Assembly: GCF_001262015.1 (NCBI RefSeq)
Contig: NZ_CP012074.1
Location: 330,501 to 394,500 of the forward strand
Source: Prevotella fusca JCM 17724
GTDB taxonomy: Bacteria; Bacteroidota; Bacteroidia; Bacteroidales; Bacteroidaceae
Direction: 5' to 3'
DNA length: 64,000 nt
Part shown: positions 54,334 to 61,407 of the stretch, piece after piece
Layout: every line of letters starts with the position of its first letter
How positions within the stretch are numbered: position 1 is the stretch's first letter
Program-made: the position numbers and the translations under genes
The notes under the pieces: generated by a model
Told to the model about the DNA's origin: nothing
What the model saw: only the letters and a program-made list of their open reading frames with translations
Database searches by the model: none

Positions 54334-54408
54334 TGACCCTATTGGGGTTCAATCCTGCGTACCCTTGAGAACATTTTTCTGACCTCATTCGGCTAAATGT
54401 AGTAAGGG
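54334..54408 (-). pseudogene. Degenerate tRNA-like copy beside tRNA-Arg
   Basis: The 3' part (AGGATTGAACCCCAATAGGG then TCA) parallels the T arm and acceptor of the intact tRNA (GGGTTTGAATCCCAACGGAG then TCA), and TTAGCCGAAT...GTCAGA parallels its D arm and anticodon arm. The acceptor and anticodon stems no longer pair well and there is a small deletion in the D arm. It lies 16 bp after the intact tRNA. The 5' end is approximate. Confidence 0.55.
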
Positions 54409-54423
54409 AACATCCCTTTTTAG

Positions 54424-54497
54424 TGACTCCGTTGGGATTCAAACCCAAGACCTTCAGAACCGGAATCTGACGCTCTATTCAGCTAAGCTACGGAGCC
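54424..54497 (-). tRNA. tRNA-Arg(CCG)
   Basis: 74 nt. Acceptor GGCTCCG pairs with CGGAGTC (one GU); the D arm is GCTT...GAGC; the anticodon arm TCAGA-TTCCGGT-TCTGA gives anticodon CCG, reading CGG; the T arm is TTGGG-TTTGAAT-CCCAA; the discriminator is A. CCA is not encoded. A -7 box TATCTTTG is at 54516-54509, 12 bp before the 5' end. Confidence 0.95.
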
Positions 54498-54582
54498 TAA
54501 TGACTGTGCAAAGATACAGCAAAGTTTGCATAATTCCAAATGAACAGTAAACATTCTTGTTAAAGTTTCTGGTTTAATTGAT

Positions 54583-54660
54583 TTGTTGCCAAGCTGCGGT
54601 AATGTGAATGCCAAATGTTAGTAATGTGACTGCCAGGGATTTGTATCATGCTTGTCAAGA
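54583..54660. repeat. Tandem array, GTAATGTGANTGCCA family, 22-bp period
   Basis: GCCAA at 54588, GCCAA at 54610, GCCAG at 54632 and GTCAA at 54654 are 22 bp apart, the middle two in the longer match GTAATGTGAATGCC/GTAATGTGACTGCC. Nothing else was recognised in 54661-55019. Confidence 0.7.
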
Positions 54661-55019
54661 TGGTCATAATGCACGAATAACAACCTGTTTACATTCCGAA
54701 AACTAATCTGAAGACGTTTTTTCGGTTTATCCGTTAAACGCGTGGACACTTTTCGTATAGCTTTAACGGAAGAACCGGAGTTATTCATTAAATAAAAACA
54801 TAGCCAAGACGGTCTTGGCTGCCTACTTTATTGTCATCCTCCGACGCAGAAACCTTTTCATCTTAATACGTTGAAAAGCGCAGGCAACAGTTTTGAAAAA
54901 TCATGACATAATTTTGGGTAAAATATCTACAGATAAAGGCAAAAACACGCATAAAAAGCAAGTTTGCAACCAACAGTAAATCAGTTAGTTATAAATTAGT
55001 GCAAGAAAAGGTGCTTAAT

Positions 55020-55110
55020 TGGACTTCAAAAGGGCGTTAGTTAGACCCCAAAAGGGCATCTATTGCAAGCCAATTGGGCGTCTTTTAGAAGCCAAAAGAC
55101 CATGTATTAG
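55020..55110. repeat. Tandem array, CTTCAAAAGGGC family, 22-bp period
   Basis: The GGG of the units is at 55032, 55054 and 55076, with a degenerate fourth unit at 55098 (GAC), all 22 bp apart. GACTTCAAAAGGGCGTTAG and GACCCCAAAAGGGC are the best preserved. The flank GTTTGCAACCA...CAGTTAGTTATAAAT before it resembles that of 20945. Between it and 55483 nothing is recognised; the asnA -7 box TACCTTTG lies at 55483-55490. Confidence 0.85.
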
Positions 55111-55537
55111 CTTTGAGCTGCATGAAAATAGTTTACAAACATTGAGTAGTATGGGAATGAGTCGTTTGTAGAAGACGGGAAGACATGGTATCTGTTTGGC
55201 TTTTCTGCACTTTTATCTTGTGCTTTATCCCGTTTTGTGAGACCGTCTGATTTCGGATGGTCATACCATACAGGTGTATAAGCCTTTATTCTGTTTCCAA
55301 TCTACACATTTAAGGCAAGAATCATTTTCTCTCTTTGGCAACGGTCGTGGAAAGTAAAGCACGAAAAGAAATAATAACCTGATAGGCTGCTCAAAGCTGT
55401 CATAAAGCTGTAATACGTTGAGAAAATATGTTATTCTGTAATATTGAAGAGGTGATTATTTCGCAGTCTGATAATTAATATATACCTTTGCGAGCAATTA
55501 TAAAAACAGATAAAGACATTAACAGAAAGGAACAATA

Positions 55538-56575
55538 ATGAGCCAACTGATAAAGCCGGAAGGGTACAAGGCTGTACTTGGCAAACGCCAGACTGAGCAG
55601 GGAATCAAGCTGATAAAGGAATTCTTCCAGCAGAACTTAGCCACCGAATTACGCCTGAGCCGTGTTACGGCACCGCTGTTCGTCCTGAAAGGATTGGGAA
55701 TCAATGATGACCTGAATGGTATTGAGCGTCCTGTTTCCTTTCCTATCAAGGACTTAGGTGAAGCACAGGCTGAGGTTGTGCACTCTTTGGCAAAGTGGAA
55801 ACGACTGACACTGGCTGATTATGCCATTCAGCCGGGCTATGGTATCTATACCGATATGAATGCTATCCGTGCCGATGAGGAACTGGATAACCTTCATTCG
55901 CTTTATGTTGACCAGTGGGACTGGGAAGCGGTCATCACCGAGGCTGACAGGACACGCAGCTTTCTGGAGAGTGTTGTCCGTCGTATCTATGCTGCCATCC
56001 TCCGCACAGAGTTCCTTGCCTGTGAGACTTATCCTCAGCTGGAACCATTCCTCCCACAGACCATTCATTTTATTCATGCACAGGACTTGCTGGATATGTA
56101 TCCTACGATGGGAGCAAAAGAGCGTGAAGATACTATCTGCAGGAAGTATGGGGCTGTATTTATAGAAGGAATCGGTTGTAGGTTGAGCAATGGCGAGAAG
56201 CACGATGGTCGTGCTGCTGATTACGATGACTGGTCTACAGTGGCAGAAGACGGCAAGATGGGTCTGAATGGCGACATCCTCATCTGGTATCCAATTTTAG
56301 GGCGCAGCATCGAACTTTCGTCTATGGGAATCCGTGTAGACAAGGAAGCCTTGCTCCGTCAGCTGAAAATAGAGAAGCAGGAAGAGCGTGAGCAACTCTT
56401 CTTCCATCAGCAGCTGCTTTCTGACAAACTCCCGTTGTGTATCGGTGGTGGTATCGGTCAGAGCCGTCTTTGTATGATTATGTTGCACAAGGCACATATT
56501 GGTGAGATACAGGCAAGTATCTGGCAGGAAGAGATGAGAGAAGAGTGTGAGGAGGCGGGGATGGCATTGATTTAA
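55538..56575 (+). CDS. asnA: Aspartate-ammonia ligase
   Basis: 345 residues, full length. Makes asparagine from aspartate, ammonia and ATP; class II tRNA-synthetase-like fold. Conserved: FFQQNLATELRLSRVTAPLFV, GIERPVSFPIKDLGEAQAEVVHSLAKWKR, GIYTDMNAIRADEELDNLHSLYVDQWDWE, SSMGIRVDKEALLRQL and CIGGGIGQSRLCM. It has its own promoter and a shared terminator with aguB. Confidence 0.97.
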   Translation: MSQLIKPEGYKAVLGKRQTEQGIKLIKEFFQQNLATELRLSRVTAPLFVLKGLGINDDLNGIERPVSFPIKDLGEAQAEVVHSLAKWKRLTLADYAIQPGYGIYTDMNAIRADEELDNLHSLYVDQWDWEAVITEADRTRSFLESVVRRIYAAILRTEFLACETYPQLEPFLPQTIHFIHAQDLLDMYPTMGAKEREDTICRKYGAVFIEGIGCRLSNGEKHDGRAADYDDWSTVAEDGKMGLNGDILIWYPILGRSIELSSMGIRVDKEALLRQLKIEKQEEREQLFFHQQLLSDKLPLCIGGGIGQSRLCMIMLHKAHIGEIQASIWQEEMREECEEAGMALI

Positions 56576-56580
56576 AGCCT

Positions 56581-56636
56581 AACCCCTCTCCCATTACTTC
56601 CCTTCGGTCAGTGACCGTTGGTTCGGGAGAGGGGTT
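56581..56636. terminator. Bidirectional terminator between asnA and aguB
   Basis: AACCCCTCTCCC (56581-56592) pairs perfectly over 12 bp with 56625-56636, and inside it CGGTCA-G-TGACCG forms a second hairpin (56605-56617). It separates two convergent genes. Confidence 0.75.
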
Positions 56637-56648
56637 GAGGGTGAGGTC

Positions 56649-57533
56649 TTAATCAATAAATCTTTTAGTGATCTCTCCATACTCATCAATTCTTCTGTCA
56701 CGCAGGAAGGGCCACCAGCGGCGCACTTTCTCGCTGTAGTCAAGGTCAATGTTGATGATAACGCTTTCCTCATCGTCGTCACAGGCACGGTAGAGGAGTT
56801 CGCCCTGTGGACCAGCAACAAAGCTGCTGCCCCAGAACTGGATGCCTCGGGTCTGTTCACTCGGGTCTGGTTCATGACCGACACGGTTGACTGCCACCAC
56901 TGGCAGTCCATTGGCAACGGCATGCCCACGCATAACTGTTGTCCAAGCCTCACGCTGACGCTGCTTTTCCTCGTCCGTGTCACTGCTTTCGTAACCGATT
57001 GCTGTTGGATAGATCAGCATCTCTGCACCTTGCAATGCCATCAGGCGGGCAGCTTCGGGATACCATTGGTCCCAGCAGACGAGTACGCCAAGACGCCCCA
57101 CGCTTGTATCAATTGGGTGGAAACCGAGGTCGCCGGGTGTAAAGTAGAACTTCTCATAGTAGGCTGGGTCATCTGGAATGTGCATCTTGCGGTACTTGCC
57201 GGCAATGCTGCCATCCTTCTCTATCACCACAGCTGTGTTATGATAAAGTCCCGGTGCACGCTTTTCAAAGAGCGATGTCACGATGACAATACCCAGTTCA
57301 CGTGCCAGTTCGCCATAGAAACCAGTAGAGGGGCCGGGAATGGTTTCAGCCAGGTCAAACTTGTTTACGTCCTCTGTCTGGCAGAAGTACAGTGAGTTGT
57401 GTAATTCCTGTAGGATGACGAGTTCCGCACCACGCTGTGCCAGGTCCGTAATCCCTTCAGCCAATCGTTCTATGTTGTTCTTTATGTCTGCAACATTATG
57501 TTGTTGCAGGAAACCTATTTTAAGTTCTCTCAT
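56649..57533 (-). CDS. aguB: N-carbamoylputrescine amidase
   Basis: 294 residues, nitrilase superfamily. Hydrolyses N-carbamoylputrescine to putrescine. Catalytic triad: Glu in ELVILQELHNSLYF, Lys in AGKYRKMHIPDD, Cys in LGVLVCWDQWYPEAARLMAL. GFHPIDTSVGRLG and AVNRVGHEPD are typical for this branch. It lies 99 bp after aguA on the same strand; the two form the agmatine pathway. Confidence 0.95.
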   Translation of the reverse strand: MRELKIGFLQQHNVADIKNNIERLAEGITDLAQRGAELVILQELHNSLYFCQTEDVNKFDLAETIPGPSTGFYGELARELGIVIVTSLFEKRAPGLYHNTAVVIEKDGSIAGKYRKMHIPDDPAYYEKFYFTPGDLGFHPIDTSVGRLGVLVCWDQWYPEAARLMALQGAEMLIYPTAIGYESSDTDEEKQRQREAWTTVMRGHAVANGLPVVAVNRVGHEPDPSEQTRGIQFWGSSFVAGPQGELLYRACDDDEESVIINIDLDYSEKVRRWWPFLRDRRIDEYGEITKRFID

Positions 57534-57632
57534 AATATAAGGTGTATGCCTTGTTTATGTTTATTGTTCAGTGTCCTAATGCCATAATACTGCCCGTTAT
57601 TCACTCAGACAAGGTGGCTGGCATAGTCTGTT

Positions 57633-58691
57633 CTATGCCAGCTGCATTGTCAGACAGTGTATTGAACCATGCTGTCTTATGATAGTTCGGCTGTCAATGG
57701 CGATGATTTCACGGTCAGGGAAAGCCTCTTGGATTGTATCCAGTGCTGCTTTGTCCTTTTCGGGCTGGTTGTAGGTGGGCACAAGTACCGCTCCGTTGAT
57801 GATAAGGAAGTTGGCATGTGTTGCTGGCAGACGCTCGTCATCATCATAGATGGCATCAGGCATCGGCAGACGAAGCAGGCGATAAGGCTTGTTATCGAGT
57901 GTGCGCAGCTGCTTTAACTGCTCCTCCAAGAGGCGGAAGTCCTCGTAATGTTCATCCTCCTTGTCGTCACACCCTATATATAATAAGGTGTCATTCGGTG
58001 TGATACGTACGATGGTGTCAATATGTCCGTCGGTATCATCGCCCGCCAACTGACCATAATCCAGCCATACGACACGCTCCACATTCGGGAAGAGCAGGTG
58101 CAGCCGCTTGTCAATATCCTCCTTTGTGAGGGGCTGGTTACGATGTGGTGCCATCAGGCAACCTGTTGTTGTGAAGAGTGTACGGTCTCCGTCACTCTCT
58201 ATCGAACCGCCCTCCAGCACAAAGTCCTTGTGGTTTTCCAGTACGCCTTGGAAGAGTCCAGCCTCATAAAGCTGACGGTTGATCCTGTTATCCTTCTCCG
58301 CAGCGAATTTTTCTCCCCATCCGTTGAAACAGAAGTCGAGCAGGTGAAGCGGCTGAAAGCTACCTTTCGGTTCCTTGTCTGATACAAGTGAAATCGGTGC
58401 AACGTCACGTGCCCACGTGTCATTGCTGTCACAGGCGAAGAGTGTCACCCGCTTCATCTGTCCCTCTGCCAGCCTTTCAGCCAGCAAGGAGCGCACCAGT
58501 TCTGTGTTGCGTGCCGTGATAAGCAAAGCCTCATGTCGGGTGATGGCATCTGCCATTTGGAGATAAACCTCAGTAATCTCCTTCAGGTAAGGACGCCAGT
58601 CGGTGTCCTCATGCGGCCATATCAGCATGACGCTGCTTTGTGGTTCCCACTCAGCAGGCAATCGGAAGCTATGATATTTGTTTGTGTTCAT
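57633..58691 (-). CDS. aguA: Agmatine deiminase
   Basis: 352 residues, peptidyl-arginine-deiminase superfamily. Converts agmatine to N-carbamoylputrescine and ammonia. Conserved: RLPAEWEPQSSVMLIWPHEDTDW, DSNDTWARDVAPISL, LDFCFNGWGEKF, VLEGGSIESDGDRTLFTT, DTDGHIDTIVRI and the catalytic Cys in GSIHCLTMQ at the C-terminus. The -7 box at 58703-58696 lies only 4 bp before the ATG. Confidence 0.95.
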   Translation of the reverse strand: MNTNKYHSFRLPAEWEPQSSVMLIWPHEDTDWRPYLKEITEVYLQMADAITRHEALLITARNTELVRSLLAERLAEGQMKRVTLFACDSNDTWARDVAPISLVSDKEPKGSFQPLHLLDFCFNGWGEKFAAEKDNRINRQLYEAGLFQGVLENHKDFVLEGGSIESDGDRTLFTTTGCLMAPHRNQPLTKEDIDKRLHLLFPNVERVVWLDYGQLAGDDTDGHIDTIVRITPNDTLLYIGCDDKEDEHYEDFRLLEEQLKQLRTLDNKPYRLLRLPMPDAIYDDDERLPATHANFLIINGAVLVPTYNQPEKDKAALDTIQEAFPDREIIAIDSRTIIRQHGSIHCLTMQLA

Positions 58692-58695
58692 AGTG

Positions 58696-58703
58696 CAAAG
58701 ATA
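58696..58703 (-). promoter_or_regulatory. -7 box of aguA
   Basis: TATCTTTG on the minus strand ends 4 bp before the start codon, implying an almost leaderless mRNA if this ATG is used. Confidence 0.55.
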
Positions 58704-58764
58704 AGAAAAGAAAATGTGATACCTGTCTTTCCTCCTCCTTTTTTATCATAATATATTCGTTTTG

Positions 58765-58855
58765 AGCGTGTTGATATAAATCAATCAGAAGGCTTGATAT
58801 AGGTCAAATCAGCCGTTTGATACGTGTCAATGTTGTTGATGCAAGTCAATTTTTA
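58765..58855. repeat. Array of four TTGA-N6-TCAA palindromes (mostly 23-bp spacing)
   Basis: TTGATATAAATCAA at 58771, TTGATATAGGTCAA at 58794, TTGATACGTGTCAA at 58817 and TTGATGCAAGTCAA at 58836; the steps are 23, 23 and 19 bp. It lies between the divergent promoters of aguA and the 34-codon ORF. The palindromes resemble Fnr-type operators, but the array form also fits the other intergenic repeats in this window. Confidence 0.75.
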
Positions 58856-58886
58856 ATTAAAAAACAGCGTAAACCAATAGATTTCT

Positions 58887-59046
58887 TTGTCCGATTTTGG
58901 AAAGTGTGCTAACTTTGCAAGCACAAAACAACACAGACTGGCACCTCATAAGGATAACAGGAGGTTGCTACCGAAGGGCTTCAGTCTCAATAGGTAAACA
59001 CAGGTAAAAGATTGTATAACACAGAAAAGAAAAGAAAGGAAACGTT
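58887..59046 (+). promoter_or_regulatory. Promoter and structured leader of the 34-codon ORF
   Basis: TTG at 58887-58889 and TAACTTTG at 58910-58917 with a 20-bp spacer. The leader is about 120 nt. AGACTGG (58935-58941) pairs with TCAGTCT (58981-58987); inside, ACCTC (58943-58947) pairs with GAGGT (58961-58965) and a small hairpin around CCGAAGGG follows, giving a three-way-junction shape. Downstream AGGTAAA is repeated at 58992 and 59002. I do not recognise a known riboswitch. Confidence 0.5.
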
Positions 59047-59151
59047 ATGAAAGAGAGAATAAAGAAAGCTGGCATTATGCGTAAGCTGTTCCACTATCTG
59101 ACAAACGTCATCAGTGAGTATAACATGGGTCGTGTAAACTGTCTGGCATAA
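59047..59151 (+). CDS. 34-residue peptide with its own promoter and terminator
   Basis: Starts MKERIKKAGIMRKLF, continues with a hydrophobic helix (HYLTNVISEYNMGR) and ends VNCLA, with one Cys three residues from the end. The N-terminal half is strongly basic. It has no signal peptide and no recognised family. An upstream promoter, a roughly 120-nt structured leader and a strong terminator at 59222-59261 frame it as one transcription unit. It could be a leader peptide, a regulatory peptide or a dual-function small RNA; AAAGGAAACGTT before the ATG offers a weak purine-rich site. Confidence 0.55.
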   Translation: MKERIKKAGIMRKLFHYLTNVISEYNMGRVNCLA

Positions 59152-59221
59152 GTCGGCAGCAGATTCAGAACTTACGCAGCAGATTTAGTAAGAAGAAAAA
59201 GTTTGAGAGAGTATAAAAAGA

Positions 59222-59261
59222 AGTCGGATCGGAGTCCATACGGATTCCGGTCCGATTGCTT
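59222..59261 (+). terminator. Strong terminator of the peptide unit
   Basis: Arms 59222-59237 and 59242-59257 pair over about 16 bp (core CGGATCGGAGTCC) with a 4-nt loop ATAC; GCTTTT follows. Confidence 0.8.
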
Positions 59262-59639
59262 TTATGGGTGTTTCGCCATGCTTCCTGCTTTGTCAAGTTT
59301 CACTTCTGTTTGCGTTGAGCGTCCCTGTGTGCCTCGTCTTTTCAGTGTTATACCTGTCTTTTTAACTTGATGTTGACCGCTACGCCTGCGTTTAAACTAC
59401 AAACAATCTGCCCGACAGTTATACAAAATATGTTCAGATTCTGATGAACCAATTTTGGATGAATTCATCCTTGCCTTTTAAGGGAGAATCTGTGGAGATT
59501 TTCCATATCAAAAAAACGAAATATCCTTACATAAATTGCAAGCATTCTTGTCCATGAAACAGAGGAGGGGAGAGGTTGTGGGTGTTTTCTTAATAATCAG
59601 ATAGTCAGTGTGTTGTCTTTGTTTTAAACAAATAGGTGC
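59262..59639. other. Intergenic, nothing recognised
   Basis: No gene, promoter or periodic repeat could be supported in this stretch. Confidence 0.4.
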
Positions 59640-59740
59640 TTAATTGGACTTCAATTAAGCCTTAGTCAGGCTTCAATTAAGCACCTATTGGAGGTCAGGT
59701 AAGGTTTAGTTGCGATGCAAGTAAGCACCTGTAAGGATTG
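59640..59740. repeat. Tandem array, CTTCAATTAAGC family, 22-bp period
   Basis: TCAATTAAGC at 59651 and 59673, TCAGGTAAGG at 59695 and GCAAGTAAGC at 59717, exactly 22 bp apart. TTGGACTTCAA and TTGCGATGCAA are TTG-N5-CAA palindromes, as in the arrays at 20945 and 55020. It lies before the terminator of the next gene. Confidence 0.85.
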
Positions 59741-59766
59741 GAATAAGGAAAAAACAGGACATTATG

Positions 59767-59786
59767 CCCCTCCCTTTTGGGAGGGG
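59767..59786 (-). terminator. Terminator of the 493-residue hypothetical gene
   Basis: CCCCTCCC-TTTT-GGGAGGGG, a perfect 8-bp stem 17 bp beyond the stop codon. Confidence 0.65.
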
Positions 59787-59803
59787 TAGGGGAAGTCTTC
59801 CTT

Positions 59804-61285
59804 TTATCTTTCAGTATAATCTGCGATGAGCTGCTGGAGTCCTTCTTTCGTACGGGTATCATACTTGGCAGCATCCATGCTCGACTTATTCAGATATTCC
59901 GCAGTCAGCTTAATTCTTGTCTTCTCGCTTCGTGCACCTAATAATGCTTTGTCGCCAAGATAGATAGCTTCCTTTCTGTCCTTCAGCTTCAGATAAAGTT
60001 CATCTTTATCTAATGGATGTTCCAGGATGTAATTGCCCTTTCCGTCGGTAAAGAGTACCTCGAAGAATTGTGGGTGGCGTGTTCCGATATTAATAGAACC
60101 ACTGCCGCCGGCGTTTCTTAACACACCGTCTTTTGAGCCCTTTGTACCGATATAGGTCTTGCCACCTGCATAGACGGTTACGTTGTCTGCAGCCTTGAAC
60201 TTCTGTTCAGTCTTGCCGTTCGCACCGTTGTGCGTCAGTGTTACGGCTGATCCCATTGCCGGTGCGTCAAGGTCGAGGATTCCACTGGTTCCTTTACCCA
60301 TCTTCTTTTCAATAGATTCATATACGATAGTGATGTTGCCTTCGTGTGTCGTGCCGTCAGCAAGTACCACCTTGCCGGGCACATTATAGATGTTCACGGA
60401 AGCATCCCTGGCCTCTTTCACCAGCTGTCGTTCCTCATCGGCAGCCTGTTGTTCCTCTGCTTTTGCCTTGTTTGCCAGTCGCTGCTTGATATTCTCCGTC
60501 ATATCTCCCAGTGCATAGCCGTTTGCAAGCAGTTTTGATACCATGCGGCGCACCATCTCGTTCTCGGAGAGTTTGAATGCAGTCTTGTATTGCAGGAAGG
60601 GAAGTTTCCTGTCATCACAGGTTGTTATGTTGCTGAAATTCTCGCTGCTGCTCCAGGATTCGAGCTTAATCTCGGCTACCTGGTTGCCCACACGGTCCTT
60701 GACATAATAGTTTCTTTTGCCTAATGAAGGTTCATTGACAAGAACCTTTCCCACCATCTCTTTGTTGATGATAATGTCGCCATTGTCGTTGATGGAGAAG
60801 GGATGCTGTGCGGTAAAGTCCTCATCGGTTTTCTCCATCTTTTTGACTATGGTATAGATGCTGTCCCATTTCGTAGAGAAAGGACGCGAGCCCTGCTCGA
60901 AGAGGTCGTCAATGGTGGATTTCCTGATACCGTTCACTGCGATGAGCTGAGGCTTGCTGTCTAACAGTTTGTAGACAAAGTACTTCGTGTTGGACAGTAC
61001 AATCCTGTCTTTCGGGTTTTGCAGTTCAAAGACTGCGCCTTCAGGTGATGTGAACTGGAGCCAGTCTTCTGGTGTGCTGACGCCTTGTTTTGTCCTGTTC
61101 GTAATGAAGAATGTGAATACCTTTTTCCCATCAGGCGTAGACAGGTCGCAGACTCTTTTCTCTTCTTTTACAAGTGCTACTGGTGTTCCGTCAAGTAATA
61201 CCTCCCCTTTCTTTATTTTCAGGTCCTGGGCATGTGCGGAAAGCACCATGAAGCTGGCGATGAAGCCTAATACTGTTTTTCTCAT
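59804..61285 (-). CDS. Exported hypothetical protein
   Basis: 493 residues with a signal peptide (MRKTVLGFIASFMVLSAHA). I do not recognise the family. Residues 20-110 read as a beta-rich domain (KKGEVLLDGTPVALVKEEKR); residues 270-300 form a charged helix (KQRLANKAKAEEQQAADEER); 305-460 are again beta-rich and Gly-rich (NVPGKVVLADGTTHEGNITI, TYIGTKGSKDGVLRNAGGSG). No T9SS C-terminus or lipobox, so periplasmic or secreted. A -7 box TACCTTTG is at 61331-61324. Confidence 0.7.
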   Translation of the reverse strand: MRKTVLGFIASFMVLSAHAQDLKIKKGEVLLDGTPVALVKEEKRVCDLSTPDGKKVFTFFITNRTKQGVSTPEDWLQFTSPEGAVFELQNPKDRIVLSNTKYFVYKLLDSKPQLIAVNGIRKSTIDDLFEQGSRPFSTKWDSIYTIVKKMEKTDEDFTAQHPFSINDNGDIIINKEMVGKVLVNEPSLGKRNYYVKDRVGNQVAEIKLESWSSSENFSNITTCDDRKLPFLQYKTAFKLSENEMVRRMVSKLLANGYALGDMTENIKQRLANKAKAEEQQAADEERQLVKEARDASVNIYNVPGKVVLADGTTHEGNITIVYESIEKKMGKGTSGILDLDAPAMGSAVTLTHNGANGKTEQKFKAADNVTVYAGGKTYIGTKGSKDGVLRNAGGSGSINIGTRHPQFFEVLFTDGKGNYILEHPLDKDELYLKLKDRKEAIYLGDKALLGARSEKTRIKLTAEYLNKSSMDAAKYDTRTKEGLQQLIADYTER

Positions 61286-61407
61286 TTTACTTATTTGAGT
61301 TTTAGATTGATATGAATTGGCTGCAAAGGTAGTGATTTTATATATAAAACCACTTCCTTCTGCAGTTTTTCTTTCAGCTGGTTGCCACGTGTGTTTATAG
61401 GATATTC

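Noticed and set aside
54245..54448. 67-codon frame with repeated GLNPN motifs
   Set aside because: It is translated tRNA and tRNA-like sequence; the repeat comes from the two T arms.
20945..59740. The 22-bp arrays as CRISPR
   Set aside because: Units abut without unique spacers, repeats are too short and there are no cas genes.
51625..59786. C- and G-rich hairpins at 51625, 56581 and 59767 as mobile repeats
   Set aside because: All lie just beyond stop codons and are better explained as terminators that look alike.
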